Shown: positions 18,889 through 28,107, numbered from the stretch's first letter. The stretch: DNA of 41,611 nucleotides from Kiritimatiellia bacterium (GCA_017525225.1 JAFXTB010000130.1:1-41611), one strand, 5' to 3'. The notes: generated by a model from the sequence alone, not told the origin. Made by a program: numbers and translations.

Positions 18889-20346
18889 ATGGACTTCAAG
18901 GAACTGGTTCACCTCTCCGACAGGCGCGTGGAGGATTTCCATGAGATGGTAAGACTCGGGCTGCACTGCCGGCACGGAGACTTCGTGCCTGCCGTGCACT
19001 ACCCGCCGATCACCAAGTACCCCCCGATATCGCAGGAGGAGATGTTCAAGGGGTACACGCCGCCCGCGAACGGCCTGATGGACGTGTACTACCACATCCC
19101 GTTCTGCCCCAAGCGCTGCATCTACTGCCATTATCCCTCGCAGTACGGCGCGAGCGACTGTGAAAAGGACCGCTACATCGACGCGATGTCAAAGGAGATC
19201 GACATCTACAAGGTGCTTCTCGGGATGGACAAGATCAAGCTGCGCGTCGCGCTCGCCGGCGGCGGCACGCCGACCGACCTCACGCCGAAACAGCTCGAGC
19301 GCTTCCTCAAGATGTTCACCTCGAAGTGCGACATGTCGAAGACTCGCCAGTTCAACTACGACGTCGACCCCTGGACGCTCGTGGGCCCAGACGGGCACGA
19401 GCGCCTGAAGATCATGCGCGACTACGGCGTGGACCGCCTGACCATCGGCATCCAGTCGCTCAACGAGGACATCATCCGCCACATGAACCGGGCGCATGAC
19501 AAGAAGACCGCGCTGGAATCCATCAAGAACACGCTCGCGTACGGATACCAGCTCGACATCGAGTTCATCTTCGGCTATCCAGAGCAGACGCTCGAGAGCT
19601 GGTACGAGGACCTCAAGGAGATGGTCACGCTGGACTCCCACGAGATCCAGTTCTACCGCCTCAAGGTGGAGGCCTACGGCGACCAGCAGGGACTCATCAA
19701 GAAGATGGAGGAGATCCATCCCGAAGACGTGCCGCCGGTGGACGACACGATGCGCATGAAGCAGATGGCCATCGACTATCTCGCCGAGCACGGCTACCAC
19801 GAGAACCTCAGGCGCGTGTTCACGAAGAAGAAGGAGCACATCTCGCTCTACGCCTACGACCAGTGCTGCATGCTCTTCGACCAGATGAGCTTCGGACAGA
19901 CGGCGTTCTCGTCGCTGCGCGACCGGTTCGTGCTCAACACGCAGCATTTCGACGAGTACTACCGCAAGATCTCCGAAGGCCGCCTGCCGTTCAACCGCGG
20001 CTATGTGCGCGACGCCGAGGCGCAGCAGCGCTGGTGCATCATCCTCCCGCTCAAGAACTGGAAGTTCCGCAAGAACCACTTCCGCCAGATGACGGGCGTG
20101 GACGTGGAGACGACGAAGTTCTGGCCCATCCTGCAGAAGCTCAAGGGGTTCGGGCTGGTGGAGGACGTGAGCGAGAACACGCTTCAGCTCACGCGCCTCG
20201 GCTCGTTCTTCGCGGACGAGGTGGTGGAGTGCTTCTACGATCCGCGCTTCATCCCGTTCGCGCGCGAGTTCTACAACGAGGGCCCGCTCAGCCCGTACGT
20301 GGTCAACGAGGAGATGGCGGCGATCGCAAAGGACATGGCGAAATGA
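18889..20346 (+). CDS. HemN/HemW/ChuW-family radical SAM protein
   Basis: The 485-residue protein has the radical SAM motif CPKRCIYC (Cys73, Cys77, Cys80) inside DVYYHIPFCPKRCIYCHYP, the glycine motif AGGGTPTDL, and IQSLNEDIIRHMNR. This is the HemN-HemW family order, followed by a HemN-like C-terminal domain with a winged-helix look (TTKFWPILQKLKGFGLVED). GGGTPTDL resembles the ChuW/HutW heme-degrading branch more than classical coproporphyrinogen dehydrogenase. No other heme gene is nearby, so the substrate is left open. It heads a chain of overlapping genes and its stop overlaps the next start as ATGA. Confidence 0.88.
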   Translation: MDFKELVHLSDRRVEDFHEMVRLGLHCRHGDFVPAVHYPPITKYPPISQEEMFKGYTPPANGLMDVYYHIPFCPKRCIYCHYPSQYGASDCEKDRYIDAMSKEIDIYKVLLGMDKIKLRVALAGGGTPTDLTPKQLERFLKMFTSKCDMSKTRQFNYDVDPWTLVGPDGHERLKIMRDYGVDRLTIGIQSLNEDIIRHMNRAHDKKTALESIKNTLAYGYQLDIEFIFGYPEQTLESWYEDLKEMVTLDSHEIQFYRLKVEAYGDQQGLIKKMEEIHPEDVPPVDDTMRMKQMAIDYLAEHGYHENLRRVFTKKKEHISLYAYDQCCMLFDQMSFGQTAFSSLRDRFVLNTQHFDEYYRKISEGRLPFNRGYVRDAEAQQRWCIILPLKNWKFRKNHFRQMTGVDVETTKFWPILQKLKGFGLVEDVSENTLQLTRLGSFFADEVVECFYDPRFIPFAREFYNEGPLSPYVVNEEMAAIAKDMAK

Positions 20347-20996
20347 TGCGCGCGAAGACATTCCTGGTCGCCGCCCTCGGCTACGTGCTGGGCGCGGCCG
20401 TCATGCTGCCGGTGGCACGGAAGTACATGCATGTGGAGGTGAAGTTGCCTGCCACCGGCCAGGCTGCCGCCGAAAGCCATCTCGCCGCGAACCGCGCCGA
20501 GGTGGAGCGCATGGTGCTTGCGGACATCGAGAAGTATGGCGTGGACGTCTATCGCCTCTATCTGGAGATCTCGCAGGCGCTGCCGGGCGTGCCCGGGTCC
20601 GACTTCGCCGTCGACAAGGCCGTCAAGAAGCTCGCCGTCACGTACCCCGACTCCAACGTGCGGCGCATCGCCGACGCCCACGTGGTGTATGGAGCCATCC
20701 GCCGGCGCGACCTGCTGCAGATCGAGCGGTATCTGGAGGAGGCCGAGAAGTCCGGCGCGCAGAGGCTCCTGCTGCCCAACGGCTACGAGATCGTGCCGCA
20801 GCTCGTCGCCGCCCAGTACAACTACCACTTCCACATCGGGCATTTCGCGGAGGCGGAGAAGACGCTCGACTACCTTGCGGCCAGGTTCGGCGGCAGCTAC
20901 CTCTTCCAGCCGCAGGGCAATCCCATCTCCATGGCCGAATTCATCGCCCATGAGCGGCGCGTGCTGGAGATCGTCAGGCGAAAGGAGAGCAGATGA
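20343..20996 (+). CDS. Membrane-anchored protein of unknown function
   Basis: The 217-residue protein has one N-terminal hydrophobic segment (residues about 5-25, FLVAALGYVLGAAVMLPVA) that may be an uncleaved anchor. The rest is a helical, charged domain with alternating Ala/Leu/Tyr helices (for example AEAEKTLDYLAARFGG), reminiscent of TPR-type repeats but not matched confidently to a family. ATG (20343, or the adjacent 20346) overlaps the upstream stop, and the last codons overlap the next gene as ATGA. Its fixed place between a radical SAM enzyme and an exported methyltransferase suggests a shared process in the envelope. No function is proposed. Confidence 0.8.
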   Translation: MMRAKTFLVAALGYVLGAAVMLPVARKYMHVEVKLPATGQAAAESHLAANRAEVERMVLADIEKYGVDVYRLYLEISQALPGVPGSDFAVDKAVKKLAVTYPDSNVRRIADAHVVYGAIRRRDLLQIERYLEEAEKSGAQRLLLPNGYEIVPQLVAAQYNYHFHIGHFAEAEKTLDYLAARFGGSYLFQPQGNPISMAEFIAHERRVLEIVRRKESR

Positions 20997-23029
20997 ATGC
21001 GTTTGTTGCCGCAGTCGCGGCGTTTTCCTGCGTGGCGGCGTTCGGTGCGCCGCTTGAGATCACGTCGCGCGATTCGCTCGCCACGGCCGGGGACTTCGTG
21101 CACACGGAGCTGACACCGGCCGGGCAGAACATCGCCTCCAACCTCTACGCCCTGCTCGGCGAACCGGATTCGCCCGCCCGCCGCGCGGCATGCGCCGCGC
21201 TCGCGGCGAAGGCGGCGGCGTTCGATCCCGACAAGCTGGCCAACCGCGAGACGCTCGCCCTCGGCTGGCTGCTCGGCAAGATGGCCGAAGACCCCGCCGC
21301 CCGCACGTTCGCCGGGCATCTGGAGGAGGCGTACTGGCGGTATTTCGCGGACGAGGGCTTCAACGGCCTCAAGACCTATCTGCTCGCGCAGTACAAGCTG
21401 CCCGGCTACGAGGGGATGGATCCCGAGAAGCTGATGATGAACCTCAACCTCTACCAGAACGCCCTCATACACAATTCGCCGTTCCGCGCGAAGTGGGAGC
21501 CGGTGGACCGGATCCTGGAGCTCGTGGCGCTCAAGCCGGGCGAGGCGGTGATCGACTACGGCTGCCGCCAGGGATTCTATGCCGACCGCTTCCGGCGGAT
21601 CGTCGGCGACAGGGGCATGGTCTACTGCCTCGACAACGACCGTGGCCACATCGACTTCCTGCAGCGGTACATCGTGGACTACGACCTGCCCAACATGCTC
21701 GCCACGAAATCCTCCGACGGCGACCTGGGCCTCACGTCGAACCGCGCCGACGTCATGTTCATCAACCAGATGTACCACTTCGTCTACATCTACGCGCCGC
21801 GCCAGGAGCAGCGCAAGCTGCTCAACAGCGTCAAGAAGGTGCTGCGTCCGGGCGGGCGCCTGATCGTGCTGGACAACAACCCGGTGAAGGGCGTCTCCGG
21901 CTATTCGCTCGATCCGCGGCTTGTCGTCAACCAGCTCGGCGCCTACGGCTTCGAGCTGGTCAGGCAGCTGCAGCTTACGCCCGGCGTGTACTTCCTCGAG
22001 TTCGCCAACCGCAAGGGGACGGACTTCGAGCGGAACGCGGCGGCGGCGTTCGGCGACGGCGAATCGCTGCTGCACATCGGCTCGCTCGACTCCTTCGAGC
22101 TTACCGCCGGCGGCATCGAGGCGGGGCGGCTGCTGTGGAACGCGCTCGAGCGGCACGACCCGAAGGAGGCCGAAAAGGCGCTGGCGCAGTATGCGGAAAT
22201 AATCCCGAAGGAGAACTACGGCGGCGAATATACCGCGCTGGCATGGCTGGGGACGGCGAAGTTCTTCCCCGAACGGCTGGATCCGGCGTGGACCAACAAC
22301 CCATGCCATGTCGTCTACCACGACTTCTTCCTTGGCGACGACGCGAAGGTACTCAAGGAATACCTCCTTCGCAAGTACAAGCTGCAGAAGGTGCAGGACA
22401 TGAGCATCTCCGCCGGCCTGGAGCGCAAGATACAGCTCGAGGACTACATCCTCTTCAACAATCCCCGCCGCGAGGAGTGGGAGCGTACGAGCGAGTTCGT
22501 CAAGCTGATCGACCTCAAGCCGGGCACGGTGTTCGGCGACATCGGCTGCGGCCCCGGTCTCTACAGCTGGCACATGTCGCGCAAGGTCGGTCCCGCCGGC
22601 AAGGTGATCGCGCTCGATCTGAACACGAACCACCTCGGGACAGTGCGGTACACGTGCGCACGCTTCGGCATCTCCAACATCGTCACCCATGTGTCCGGCG
22701 TGACATCGCTCAACCTGCCGCCCGATACGCTCGACGCCGCGATGATGTGCTCGCTCTACCATATCATCTACGCCGAGGCCGAGGAGGAGCGCCATGCGTT
22801 CGTGTCGGACATGGCAAGGACCATCAGGAAGGGCGGCATGCTATACCTGATGGACAACAGTCCAGTGACCGGCGACACCCTCCCCTACCATTCCAACTAC
22901 ATCGACAAGAGGCTCGTGACAGGGCAGCTCAGGCACTACGGCTTCACGCTGGTGGCGGAACACCATTTCCTGCCCCAGCGCTATCTGCTGATCTTCCGCA
23001 ACGACAGGAACGCACCGCATGAAGACTAG
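20993..23029 (+). CDS. Exported protein with two tandem SAM-methyltransferase-like domains
   Basis: The 678-residue protein begins with a signal peptide (MNAFVAAVAAFSCVAAFGA) and holds a duplicated class I methyltransferase module. Copy 1 (about 126-350) starts with LKTYLLAQYKL and has motif I as DYGCRQG (188-194). Copy 2 (about 454-675) starts with LKEYLLRKYKL and has a complete motif I, DIGCGPG (516-522), followed by the acidic VIALDLN. Both copies end with a matching block (RLVVNQLGAYGFELV and RLVTGQLRHYGFTLV). In copy 1 the middle glycine of the GxGxG motif is arginine, so it may not bind SAM normally. Signal peptides on methyltransferases of this predicted type are known, but SAM supply outside the cytoplasm is unexplained. 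The gene overlaps its neighbours on both sides. Confidence 0.88.
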   Translation: MNAFVAAVAAFSCVAAFGAPLEITSRDSLATAGDFVHTELTPAGQNIASNLYALLGEPDSPARRAACAALAAKAAAFDPDKLANRETLALGWLLGKMAEDPAARTFAGHLEEAYWRYFADEGFNGLKTYLLAQYKLPGYEGMDPEKLMMNLNLYQNALIHNSPFRAKWEPVDRILELVALKPGEAVIDYGCRQGFYADRFRRIVGDRGMVYCLDNDRGHIDFLQRYIVDYDLPNMLATKSSDGDLGLTSNRADVMFINQMYHFVYIYAPRQEQRKLLNSVKKVLRPGGRLIVLDNNPVKGVSGYSLDPRLVVNQLGAYGFELVRQLQLTPGVYFLEFANRKGTDFERNAAAAFGDGESLLHIGSLDSFELTAGGIEAGRLLWNALERHDPKEAEKALAQYAEIIPKENYGGEYTALAWLGTAKFFPERLDPAWTNNPCHVVYHDFFLGDDAKVLKEYLLRKYKLQKVQDMSISAGLERKIQLEDYILFNNPRREEWERTSEFVKLIDLKPGTVFGDIGCGPGLYSWHMSRKVGPAGKVIALDLNTNHLGTVRYTCARFGISNIVTHVSGVTSLNLPPDTLDAAMMCSLYHIIYAEAEEERHAFVSDMARTIRKGGMLYLMDNSPVTGDTLPYHSNYIDKRLVTGQLRHYGFTLVAEHHFLPQRYLLIFRNDRNAPHED

Positions 23030-23966
23030 AACGCTGACAGCAATCGCGGCCATCGCCGCGCTGGCCGTGTATTCGGCCTGGGTGACGGTAGAGAACGCAA
23101 CCCTGCGCCGCCGCATGGCGGAGCTGGAGGCAAGACCCTCGGCCGTCGTGCGGCGTCCAAGGATGAAGGACGCCCCTCCGCCGCGTCCACAGCGCATGCG
23201 CACCGAGACGCGTGTGGGCGCGTCCGACCAGAAGATCCCGCCTGCTCCGGGCGGCGAGCGCATCAGCGATGAAGCCGTGGACAAGGCCGTGGCCGCGCGC
23301 ATCGCGGCGTTGAAGAAGGATGCGGAGGAGGCGCGCGAGCGCCGCCGCGAGGCGATAGCGTCGCTTACGCCGGAACAGAAGGCGGCCCAGCGCGACATGT
23401 TCCTCGAGAGGATGCACGAGCGCGCGCAGCGGCGGCTCGAGACCTTTGTGTCCAGGACGGGCCTCAATGCCGAGCAGAAGTCCTCGTTCGAGAACACCAT
23501 AGCGGCCATTGACGCGACATTGCGCGAGACGGCTGACGCATGGGCCGAGCAGATACGCAAGACGGGGACTTTCACGCGCGATGCACAGGTGAAGTTCGTG
23601 GGCGAGGTGAGCAACGTCCTCGGTGCAGGATACGGCCAGATGGATGCCACCCTCCCCGAGGACTGGCGCAAGGGCGATGGAGACGTCAATCTGATGGAGG
23701 TGGTTGGCCCGGACGCGCTTTCGTCGATGGTCGAGGCGCTTACCGAATCAGGGAACGAGGATGGTCTGCGTACGATAGGGCAGGTGATGGGCGGCCCGGA
23801 GGGTGGCCCTGAAGGGGCTGGCGGCGAGGACGCGCAGTCGCTCCAGGGTATAGAGAGCCCAGGTGTCGGTGGCGGCCCGGGAAGCGGTCCTGGCGGCGGC
23901 CCGGGTGGACAGGGAGGGGCGATGGGAGGCCCCGGCGGTGGAGCTGCTCCTCCAGCTGCTCGCTAA
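23019..23966 (+). CDS. Membrane-anchored coiled-coil protein with Gly-rich tail, function unknown
   Basis: The 315-residue protein has an N-terminal hydrophobic segment (residues about 4-22). A Pro/Arg-rich linker follows (about 40-70), then a highly charged, probably coiled-coil region (about 85-190, rich in Glu, Arg, Lys and Ala). The last 60 residues are a low-complexity Gly/Pro tail (GGGPGSGPGGGPGGQGG). The central helical part, with LTPEQK and LNAEQK, vaguely recalls Spy/CpxP-like periplasmic chaperones; this is only a resemblance. The gene starts 11 nt inside the upstream methyltransferase gene. Its Gly-rich tail contains the ribosome-binding site and start of livH. Confidence 0.8.
   Translation: MKTRTLTAIAAIAALAVYSAWVTVENATLRRRMAELEARPSAVVRRPRMKDAPPPRPQRMRTETRVGASDQKIPPAPGGERISDEAVDKAVAARIAALKKDAEEARERRREAIASLTPEQKAAQRDMFLERMHERAQRRLETFVSRTGLNAEQKSSFENTIAAIDATLRETADAWAEQIRKTGTFTRDAQVKFVGEVSNVLGAGYGQMDATLPEDWRKGDGDVNLMEVVGPDALSSMVEALTESGNEDGLRTIGQVMGGPEGGPEGAGGEDAQSLQGIESPGVGGGPGSGPGGGPGGQGGAMGGPGGGAAPPAAR
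23924..23929 (+). promoter_or_regulatory. Ribosome-binding site that fixes the livH start
   Basis: GGGAGG lies 8 nt before GTG at 23938, inside the Gly-rich tail codons of the upstream gene. It supports the GTG start over longer in-frame alternatives. Confidence 0.65.
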
Positions 23967-24822
23967 TGGCCTGGTGCAGGGGGCGATGGTCGCCTGTCTG
24001 GCGGCAGGGTTTGGGATCGTCTACCGGGCGCTGCGCGTCTTCCATGTCGCGATGGGGGCGCAATTCGTGTTTTCAAGCTATGCGTTCTACACTCTTGCCG
24101 GCGTCCTGGGATGGAATCCATGGGTGGCGGGTACGGCGGCGGTTGTGGCGTCCGTCGCTTTCGCGCTTGCGCTCGAATTCGCGGTGTACCGTCCGTTCGC
24201 CAGGAAGGGTTGCTCTGGAGGCGCCGCGATGGTTGCATCGCTCGGGGTGCTGATCTTCACCGAGAATGCGCTTGCCCTTGTGTTCGGCAACGAGGTCAAG
24301 ACCATTCCACATCCGCCGCCGGGAATGTTCGCGCTTGGTCCTGTGAAGCTTACATCGCTGCAGCTTCTGCAGTTCGTGGTGTGCGCGACGCTTTTCGTGG
24401 TGGTGGGCGGGCTGATGGGGCGCGGGCGCTGGTTCAAGGCCAGCTGGGCGCTTGGCGACGAACCTCGGCTTGTGCATGCGCTAGCCCTGCCGATGGGGGC
24501 GCTGCGCGCATGGACCGTGTCTCTCGGCGGCGTGCTGGTCGCCGTGCCCGCGCTGCTGGTGTCGGCTGACACGGGGATGGATCCGCACGAGGGGCTGCGC
24601 TGGCTGCTTGTGGCGTCGATGGCGTCGTTCTTCGGTGGTTCGGGCAGCTACTGGGCGTGGGGTGTGGGGGCGCTGGCGATCGGGGCTGCACAGGCGTTCG
24701 CCGTCTGGCGGCTTCCCGCGCAATGGTCCGACGCCGTGGCGTTCACGCTGCTGCTTGCGGCGCTCGCCTTGCGACCGGGTGGGCTTTTCGGCGCGCCGCG
24801 CCGTCCGGAGGAGATGGCATGA
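23938..24822 (+). CDS. livH: Branched-chain amino acid-type ABC transporter permease, LivH
   Basis: This is an inner-membrane permease of the HAAT family, one half of the membrane channel. From the GTG at 23938 the protein has 294 residues, close to the family's usual 290-300. It has about eight hydrophobic helices and the typical LivH opening (LLLQLLANGLVQGAMVACLAAG), an ALRVFHVAMG block and YRPFARKG. It overlaps the upstream gene by 29 nt and livM by 4 nt (ATGA). LivH-type systems carry Leu/Ile/Val but also urea, amides and other small solutes, so the substrate is not certain. Confidence 0.92.
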   Translation: MELLLQLLANGLVQGAMVACLAAGFGIVYRALRVFHVAMGAQFVFSSYAFYTLAGVLGWNPWVAGTAAVVASVAFALALEFAVYRPFARKGCSGGAAMVASLGVLIFTENALALVFGNEVKTIPHPPPGMFALGPVKLTSLQLLQFVVCATLFVVVGGLMGRGRWFKASWALGDEPRLVHALALPMGALRAWTVSLGGVLVAVPALLVSADTGMDPHEGLRWLLVASMASFFGGSGSYWAWGVGALAIGAAQAFAVWRLPAQWSDAVAFTLLLAALALRPGGLFGAPRRPEEMA

Positions 24823-25688
24823 CGTACCTTCTCCACCTGGGCGTGATGCTGGGGCTCTACGCGATGCTGGCACTTTCCGCCAACATGTCGATTGGGTATG
24901 GCGGTCTTCTCACCCTGGCCACCGCCGCGTTCTACGGCATGGGCGCGTATCTGTACGCCTGGCTCACCGCAACGGCGGGATGGTCATTCCTCGCGGCCCT
25001 TCCATCTACACTTGCCGGAGCGGCGCTCTCCGGGTTCCTTTTCGCGCAGGTGGCACTCCGCTTCAGAAGCGAGGCGTTCACGGTTGCAACGATGGCGGTG
25101 CAGACGATCGCCTTCGGGGTGTTCTGCAACTGGACGGATGTCACCGGCGGGGCATACGGCTTCCCCGACATACCGCGTCCATCAATCTTCGGTCTTGCGT
25201 TCGATTCGCAGGGGGCGTTCTGCGCATTGACGCTTGCGTCCGCAGCGGCGGTAGCGCTGCTGGCGTGGCTCTTCGGCCGCACGCGCTTCGCGCTTGCGCT
25301 GAAGGCACTGCGCGACGATGAACCTGCGGCGGCGACGCTCGGCATCGCGCCGCGCCGCGTGTTCACCGTCGCGATGGTCCTTTCCGCCGCGATGGCGGCG
25401 CTTCCCGGCGCGTTGTTCGCGGCGTACGTGTCGTATGTCGATCCTACGGGCTTCTCCATCGGCGAGAGCGTGCTGGTGTTGGCGATGCTGGTCGTTGGAG
25501 GGTCGGGCAATCTTAGGGGGCCGGTCGTCGGCGCGGCGATCCTGGTGCTGCTGCCCGAGGCGCTCCGATTCGCGGGACTGCCGGCGGAGGTGGCGGGTCC
25601 CGTGCGCGAGATGACGTATGGAATCCTGCTTGTGGTCCTGATGTATCTGAAGCCAAGGGGGCTCGCCGGTGAGTATGCGATCAGATAG
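24819..25688 (+). CDS. livM: Branched-chain amino acid-type ABC transporter permease, LivM
   Basis: This is the second HAAT permease, 289 residues, with about eight to nine membrane helices. The LivM signature is present as SANMSIGYGGLLTLATAAFYGMGAY near the N-terminus, then RFALALKALRDDEPAAATLGI (cytoplasmic coupling loop) and VVGGSGNLRGPVVGA. ATG overlaps the livH stop and is preceded by GGAGGAG (24806-24812). The C-terminal end overlaps the start of the ATPase gene by 20 nt. A partner of LivH in one transporter. Confidence 0.93.
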   Translation: MTYLLHLGVMLGLYAMLALSANMSIGYGGLLTLATAAFYGMGAYLYAWLTATAGWSFLAALPSTLAGAALSGFLFAQVALRFRSEAFTVATMAVQTIAFGVFCNWTDVTGGAYGFPDIPRPSIFGLAFDSQGAFCALTLASAAAVALLAWLFGRTRFALALKALRDDEPAAATLGIAPRRVFTVAMVLSAAMAALPGALFAAYVSYVDPTGFSIGESVLVLAMLVVGGSGNLRGPVVGAAILVLLPEALRFAGLPAEVAGPVREMTYGILLVVLMYLKPRGLAGEYAIR

Positions 25689-26838
25689 CATGGTGGCGCC
25701 GACCCTCGAGGCGAAGGGCATAGTGAAGCGCTTTGGAAGATTCACTGCGCTCAAGGGCGTAGATCTTCTCATACGGCCAGGCGAGGTGACGGCGCTTGCC
25801 GGACCGAACGGCGCCGGCAAGACCACTCTCTTCCATGTGCTGGGCGGGAACCTCCGGCCGGATGTCGGGCGGGTGCTTCTCGATGGAACGGACGTGACGG
25901 GCCTTGCGGCCTGGAGGATGGCCCGCCGCGGCGTGGGGCGGCTCTTCCAGGAGGTCCGCACCTTCGGCAACCTCACGGCGCGCGAGAACGTGACGGTGGC
26001 GCTGGATGCCTCCGGCGGCGCCCGGGAGGATGCGATGCGCTGGCTCGACTACGCCGGCCTGGCCGCCAGGGCGGACCTTCCCGCCCGCGACCTCTCCTTC
26101 AGTGAACGCAAGCTCCTCGCGCTCGCCCGGCTCATGGCGAGCAAGGCCAGGCTTCTTCTGCTGGATGAACCCGCCGCCGGGCTGGCGGCGGATGAGAAGG
26201 AGCGGGTGTGCCTCTTCATACGCCGCCTTGCCGACGAACGACGAGTGTCCGTGGCGCTTGTCGAGCACGATAGATCCGTGGTGGAACGCTTCGCCGATAC
26301 GGTTTTCTTCCTGCATGAAGGCGACATGCTCCGCACCGGCCCCGCCTCGGAGGTGTTCGCCGACGAGCGGGTACGCTCCCTCTACGAAGGCGGAGGTCTT
26401 GCCGCGTTCCGGGCCGATCCTGGACGCGTGCGCATCGTGTCCGCCGACGAGGACATGCTCGATGCCGAAGGTCGTCCGCCGCCGGACGTCGCCTATTTGC
26501 GCGAGGAAGGCAACGTGTTCGGCTCCCTTACGGTTTCGGACAACCTTGCACTGGCGGGCTGGGCGCTGGACAAGGCGGAATCCGCCGCGCGCCGCGCGCG
26601 CGCCTACGCGATCTTCCCGTTCCTGGCGGAGCGCGCCAGGCAGCGCGCCGGCACCTTGTCCGGCGGCCAGCGCCAGGCGCTGGCGCTGGCTATGACCATG
26701 AGCCGCGCGGCGCGCACCTATTTCTTCGACAGGCCTTCGGCTGGGCTGGCGCCCAGGACGGCCGCCGAGATGTTCGCCGCCATAAGGCGGTTCGCGGCCG
26801 ATAATCCGGACTGCGACATTGTTGCAAGGGAGGAATGA
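25669..26838 (+). CDS. LivG-LivF fusion ATPase with a degenerate, truncated LivF half
   Basis: One 389-residue protein joins both HAAT ATPases. The LivG half (about 1-245) has Walker A GPNGAGKTT (45-53), Walker B LLLLDEP (Asp166, Glu167) and the H-loop VEHD (His200), but its ABC signature is LSFSERK (142-148), not LSxGQ. The LivF half (about 255-389) has a LivF-like GNVFGSLTVSDNLALAG and an intact signature LSGGQRQ (330-336). It has no Walker A, its Walker B reads FFDRP (Asp354, Arg355 in place of catalytic Glu), and it stops where the switch loop should be. Thus only one composite site (LivG Walker A/B/H plus LivF signature) keeps its parts. GTG at 25669 follows AAGGGGG by 7 nt; ATG at 25690 is an alternative. 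Confidence 0.9.
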   Translation: MSMRSDSMVAPTLEAKGIVKRFGRFTALKGVDLLIRPGEVTALAGPNGAGKTTLFHVLGGNLRPDVGRVLLDGTDVTGLAAWRMARRGVGRLFQEVRTFGNLTARENVTVALDASGGAREDAMRWLDYAGLAARADLPARDLSFSERKLLALARLMASKARLLLLDEPAAGLAADEKERVCLFIRRLADERRVSVALVEHDRSVVERFADTVFFLHEGDMLRTGPASEVFADERVRSLYEGGGLAAFRADPGRVRIVSADEDMLDAEGRPPPDVAYLREEGNVFGSLTVSDNLALAGWALDKAESAARRARAYAIFPFLAERARQRAGTLSGGQRQALALAMTMSRAARTYFFDRPSAGLAPRTAAEMFAAIRRFAADNPDCDIVAREE

Positions 26839-28073
26839 TGGCTACAGACTGGACTGCAAAGGGAAGAATGCACGGGTCCGCAAGATGGAAGGCGCTATGC
26901 CTGGCGCTGGTCGCAGGGGCGACCGGCGCCGCGTGCGCGTTCAGCCTGTTCCGTCCCAAGGACGGCCCACCGCGTGACCGCCCTCCGGGCGGCGGACGCG
27001 CCCCGGTGATGGAGGTGAAGATCGGTGCCGTGCTGCCGCTTTCGGGCGTCGTCGCATCCGATGGCGAGGCCGCGCTGCGCGGATTGCAGATCGCCGAGGC
27101 AGACCTGAACGCCACCGGTAGGCTTCCGTTCCGCGTGAGGATCGTACCGCGTGACGGTAAGTTCGAGCCGCGCGAATCGCTGAACGCCTTCAACCTGCTT
27201 CTATCTCAGAACGTGGCGGGCATGCTGCTCATCGGCGACAACACCTGCCAGATGACGAAGACGCAGGTTGCCAGGCGCGAGATCCCCACGATCGCGGCGA
27301 TGGTGGTGACCGAACGTTCCGTAAAGGGAAACCCCTGGATGCTCCGCTGCTGGCCGCCGATATCCACATCGGCGCGCATCATGGCACGCTACATGCGCGG
27401 GACCGGCAAGGTGTCCTCTGCCGCCGTGCTGCATATCGACGCGATGTACGGGCTTGAGTCCGACAAGCGCTTCAGCGAGGTGTTCGAGTCAGAGGGCGGA
27501 CGCATCGTGGCGCGGGATTCGTTTCCTTTCCTGGCATCGGACATCCGTGCGCAGATCGCCAAGATCCTTGAGTCGCACCCGGAAGGCATATTCGTAACCG
27601 GATTCGGACAGGGCCTCATCACGGCCATCAACCAGCTGCGCGAGGCGGGTTGGCGCAAGCCCATCCACACCGATACCGCCGTGGTCGACCCGCGCGTGAA
27701 GCGTAACCTCGCCTCGCTTGAAGGCATCGTGTTCGTTGGCAACGCGTTCGATGAGGAGAGGGCCGCATCCGCGGCCGCCGCGGACTTCGCCGCCAAGTAT
27801 CGCAGGATGTCCGGCGCCGATACCGACGAGGTTCCGCCGCAGGCGCCGTTCGCGTATGTCGCCGCAAGGTTGCTCGTGCATGCGCTGGCGGAGGCGCGCG
27901 GTTCTAAGCAGGCCGTCATGAAGACGCTATGGGAGCTAAAGGACCATCCCACCGTGCTGGGGCCGGTATCGTACGATGGCGAGAGGGAGATAGTGCTTCC
28001 GCTCATGGTCAAGACGTTCGGCACGGATGGAAGCAACGTGACGGTAGATGACAAGCTCTGGCGCAAGCCATGA
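26835..28073 (+). CDS. livK: Periplasmic substrate-binding protein of the Liv-type transporter
   Basis: This is a type I periplasmic binding protein, 412 residues, that would deliver substrate to LivHM. An N-terminal hydrophobic segment (about 19-36) acts as a signal or anchor. A Pro/Arg-rich linker follows, then the mature domain from about residue 58: VKIGAVLPLSGVVASDGEAALRG, the classical opening of LivJ/LivK proteins, and YGLESDKRFSEVFESEGG. There is a cysteine after TGAA near residue 34, but the lipobox is not canonical. GGGAGG at 26828-26833 precedes two adjacent in-frame ATGs (26835, 26838). Placing the binding protein last in the operon is less common than first. Confidence 0.9.
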   Translation: MMATDWTAKGRMHGSARWKALCLALVAGATGAACAFSLFRPKDGPPRDRPPGGGRAPVMEVKIGAVLPLSGVVASDGEAALRGLQIAEADLNATGRLPFRVRIVPRDGKFEPRESLNAFNLLLSQNVAGMLLIGDNTCQMTKTQVARREIPTIAAMVVTERSVKGNPWMLRCWPPISTSARIMARYMRGTGKVSSAAVLHIDAMYGLESDKRFSEVFESEGGRIVARDSFPFLASDIRAQIAKILESHPEGIFVTGFGQGLITAINQLREAGWRKPIHTDTAVVDPRVKRNLASLEGIVFVGNAFDEERAASAAAADFAAKYRRMSGADTDEVPPQAPFAYVAARLLVHALAEARGSKQAVMKTLWELKDHPTVLGPVSYDGEREIVLPLMVKTFGTDGSNVTVDDKLWRKP

Positions 28074-28107
28074 CGGGTGGTGGATTTCGAGAGGAAAGGA
28101 ACGACAC

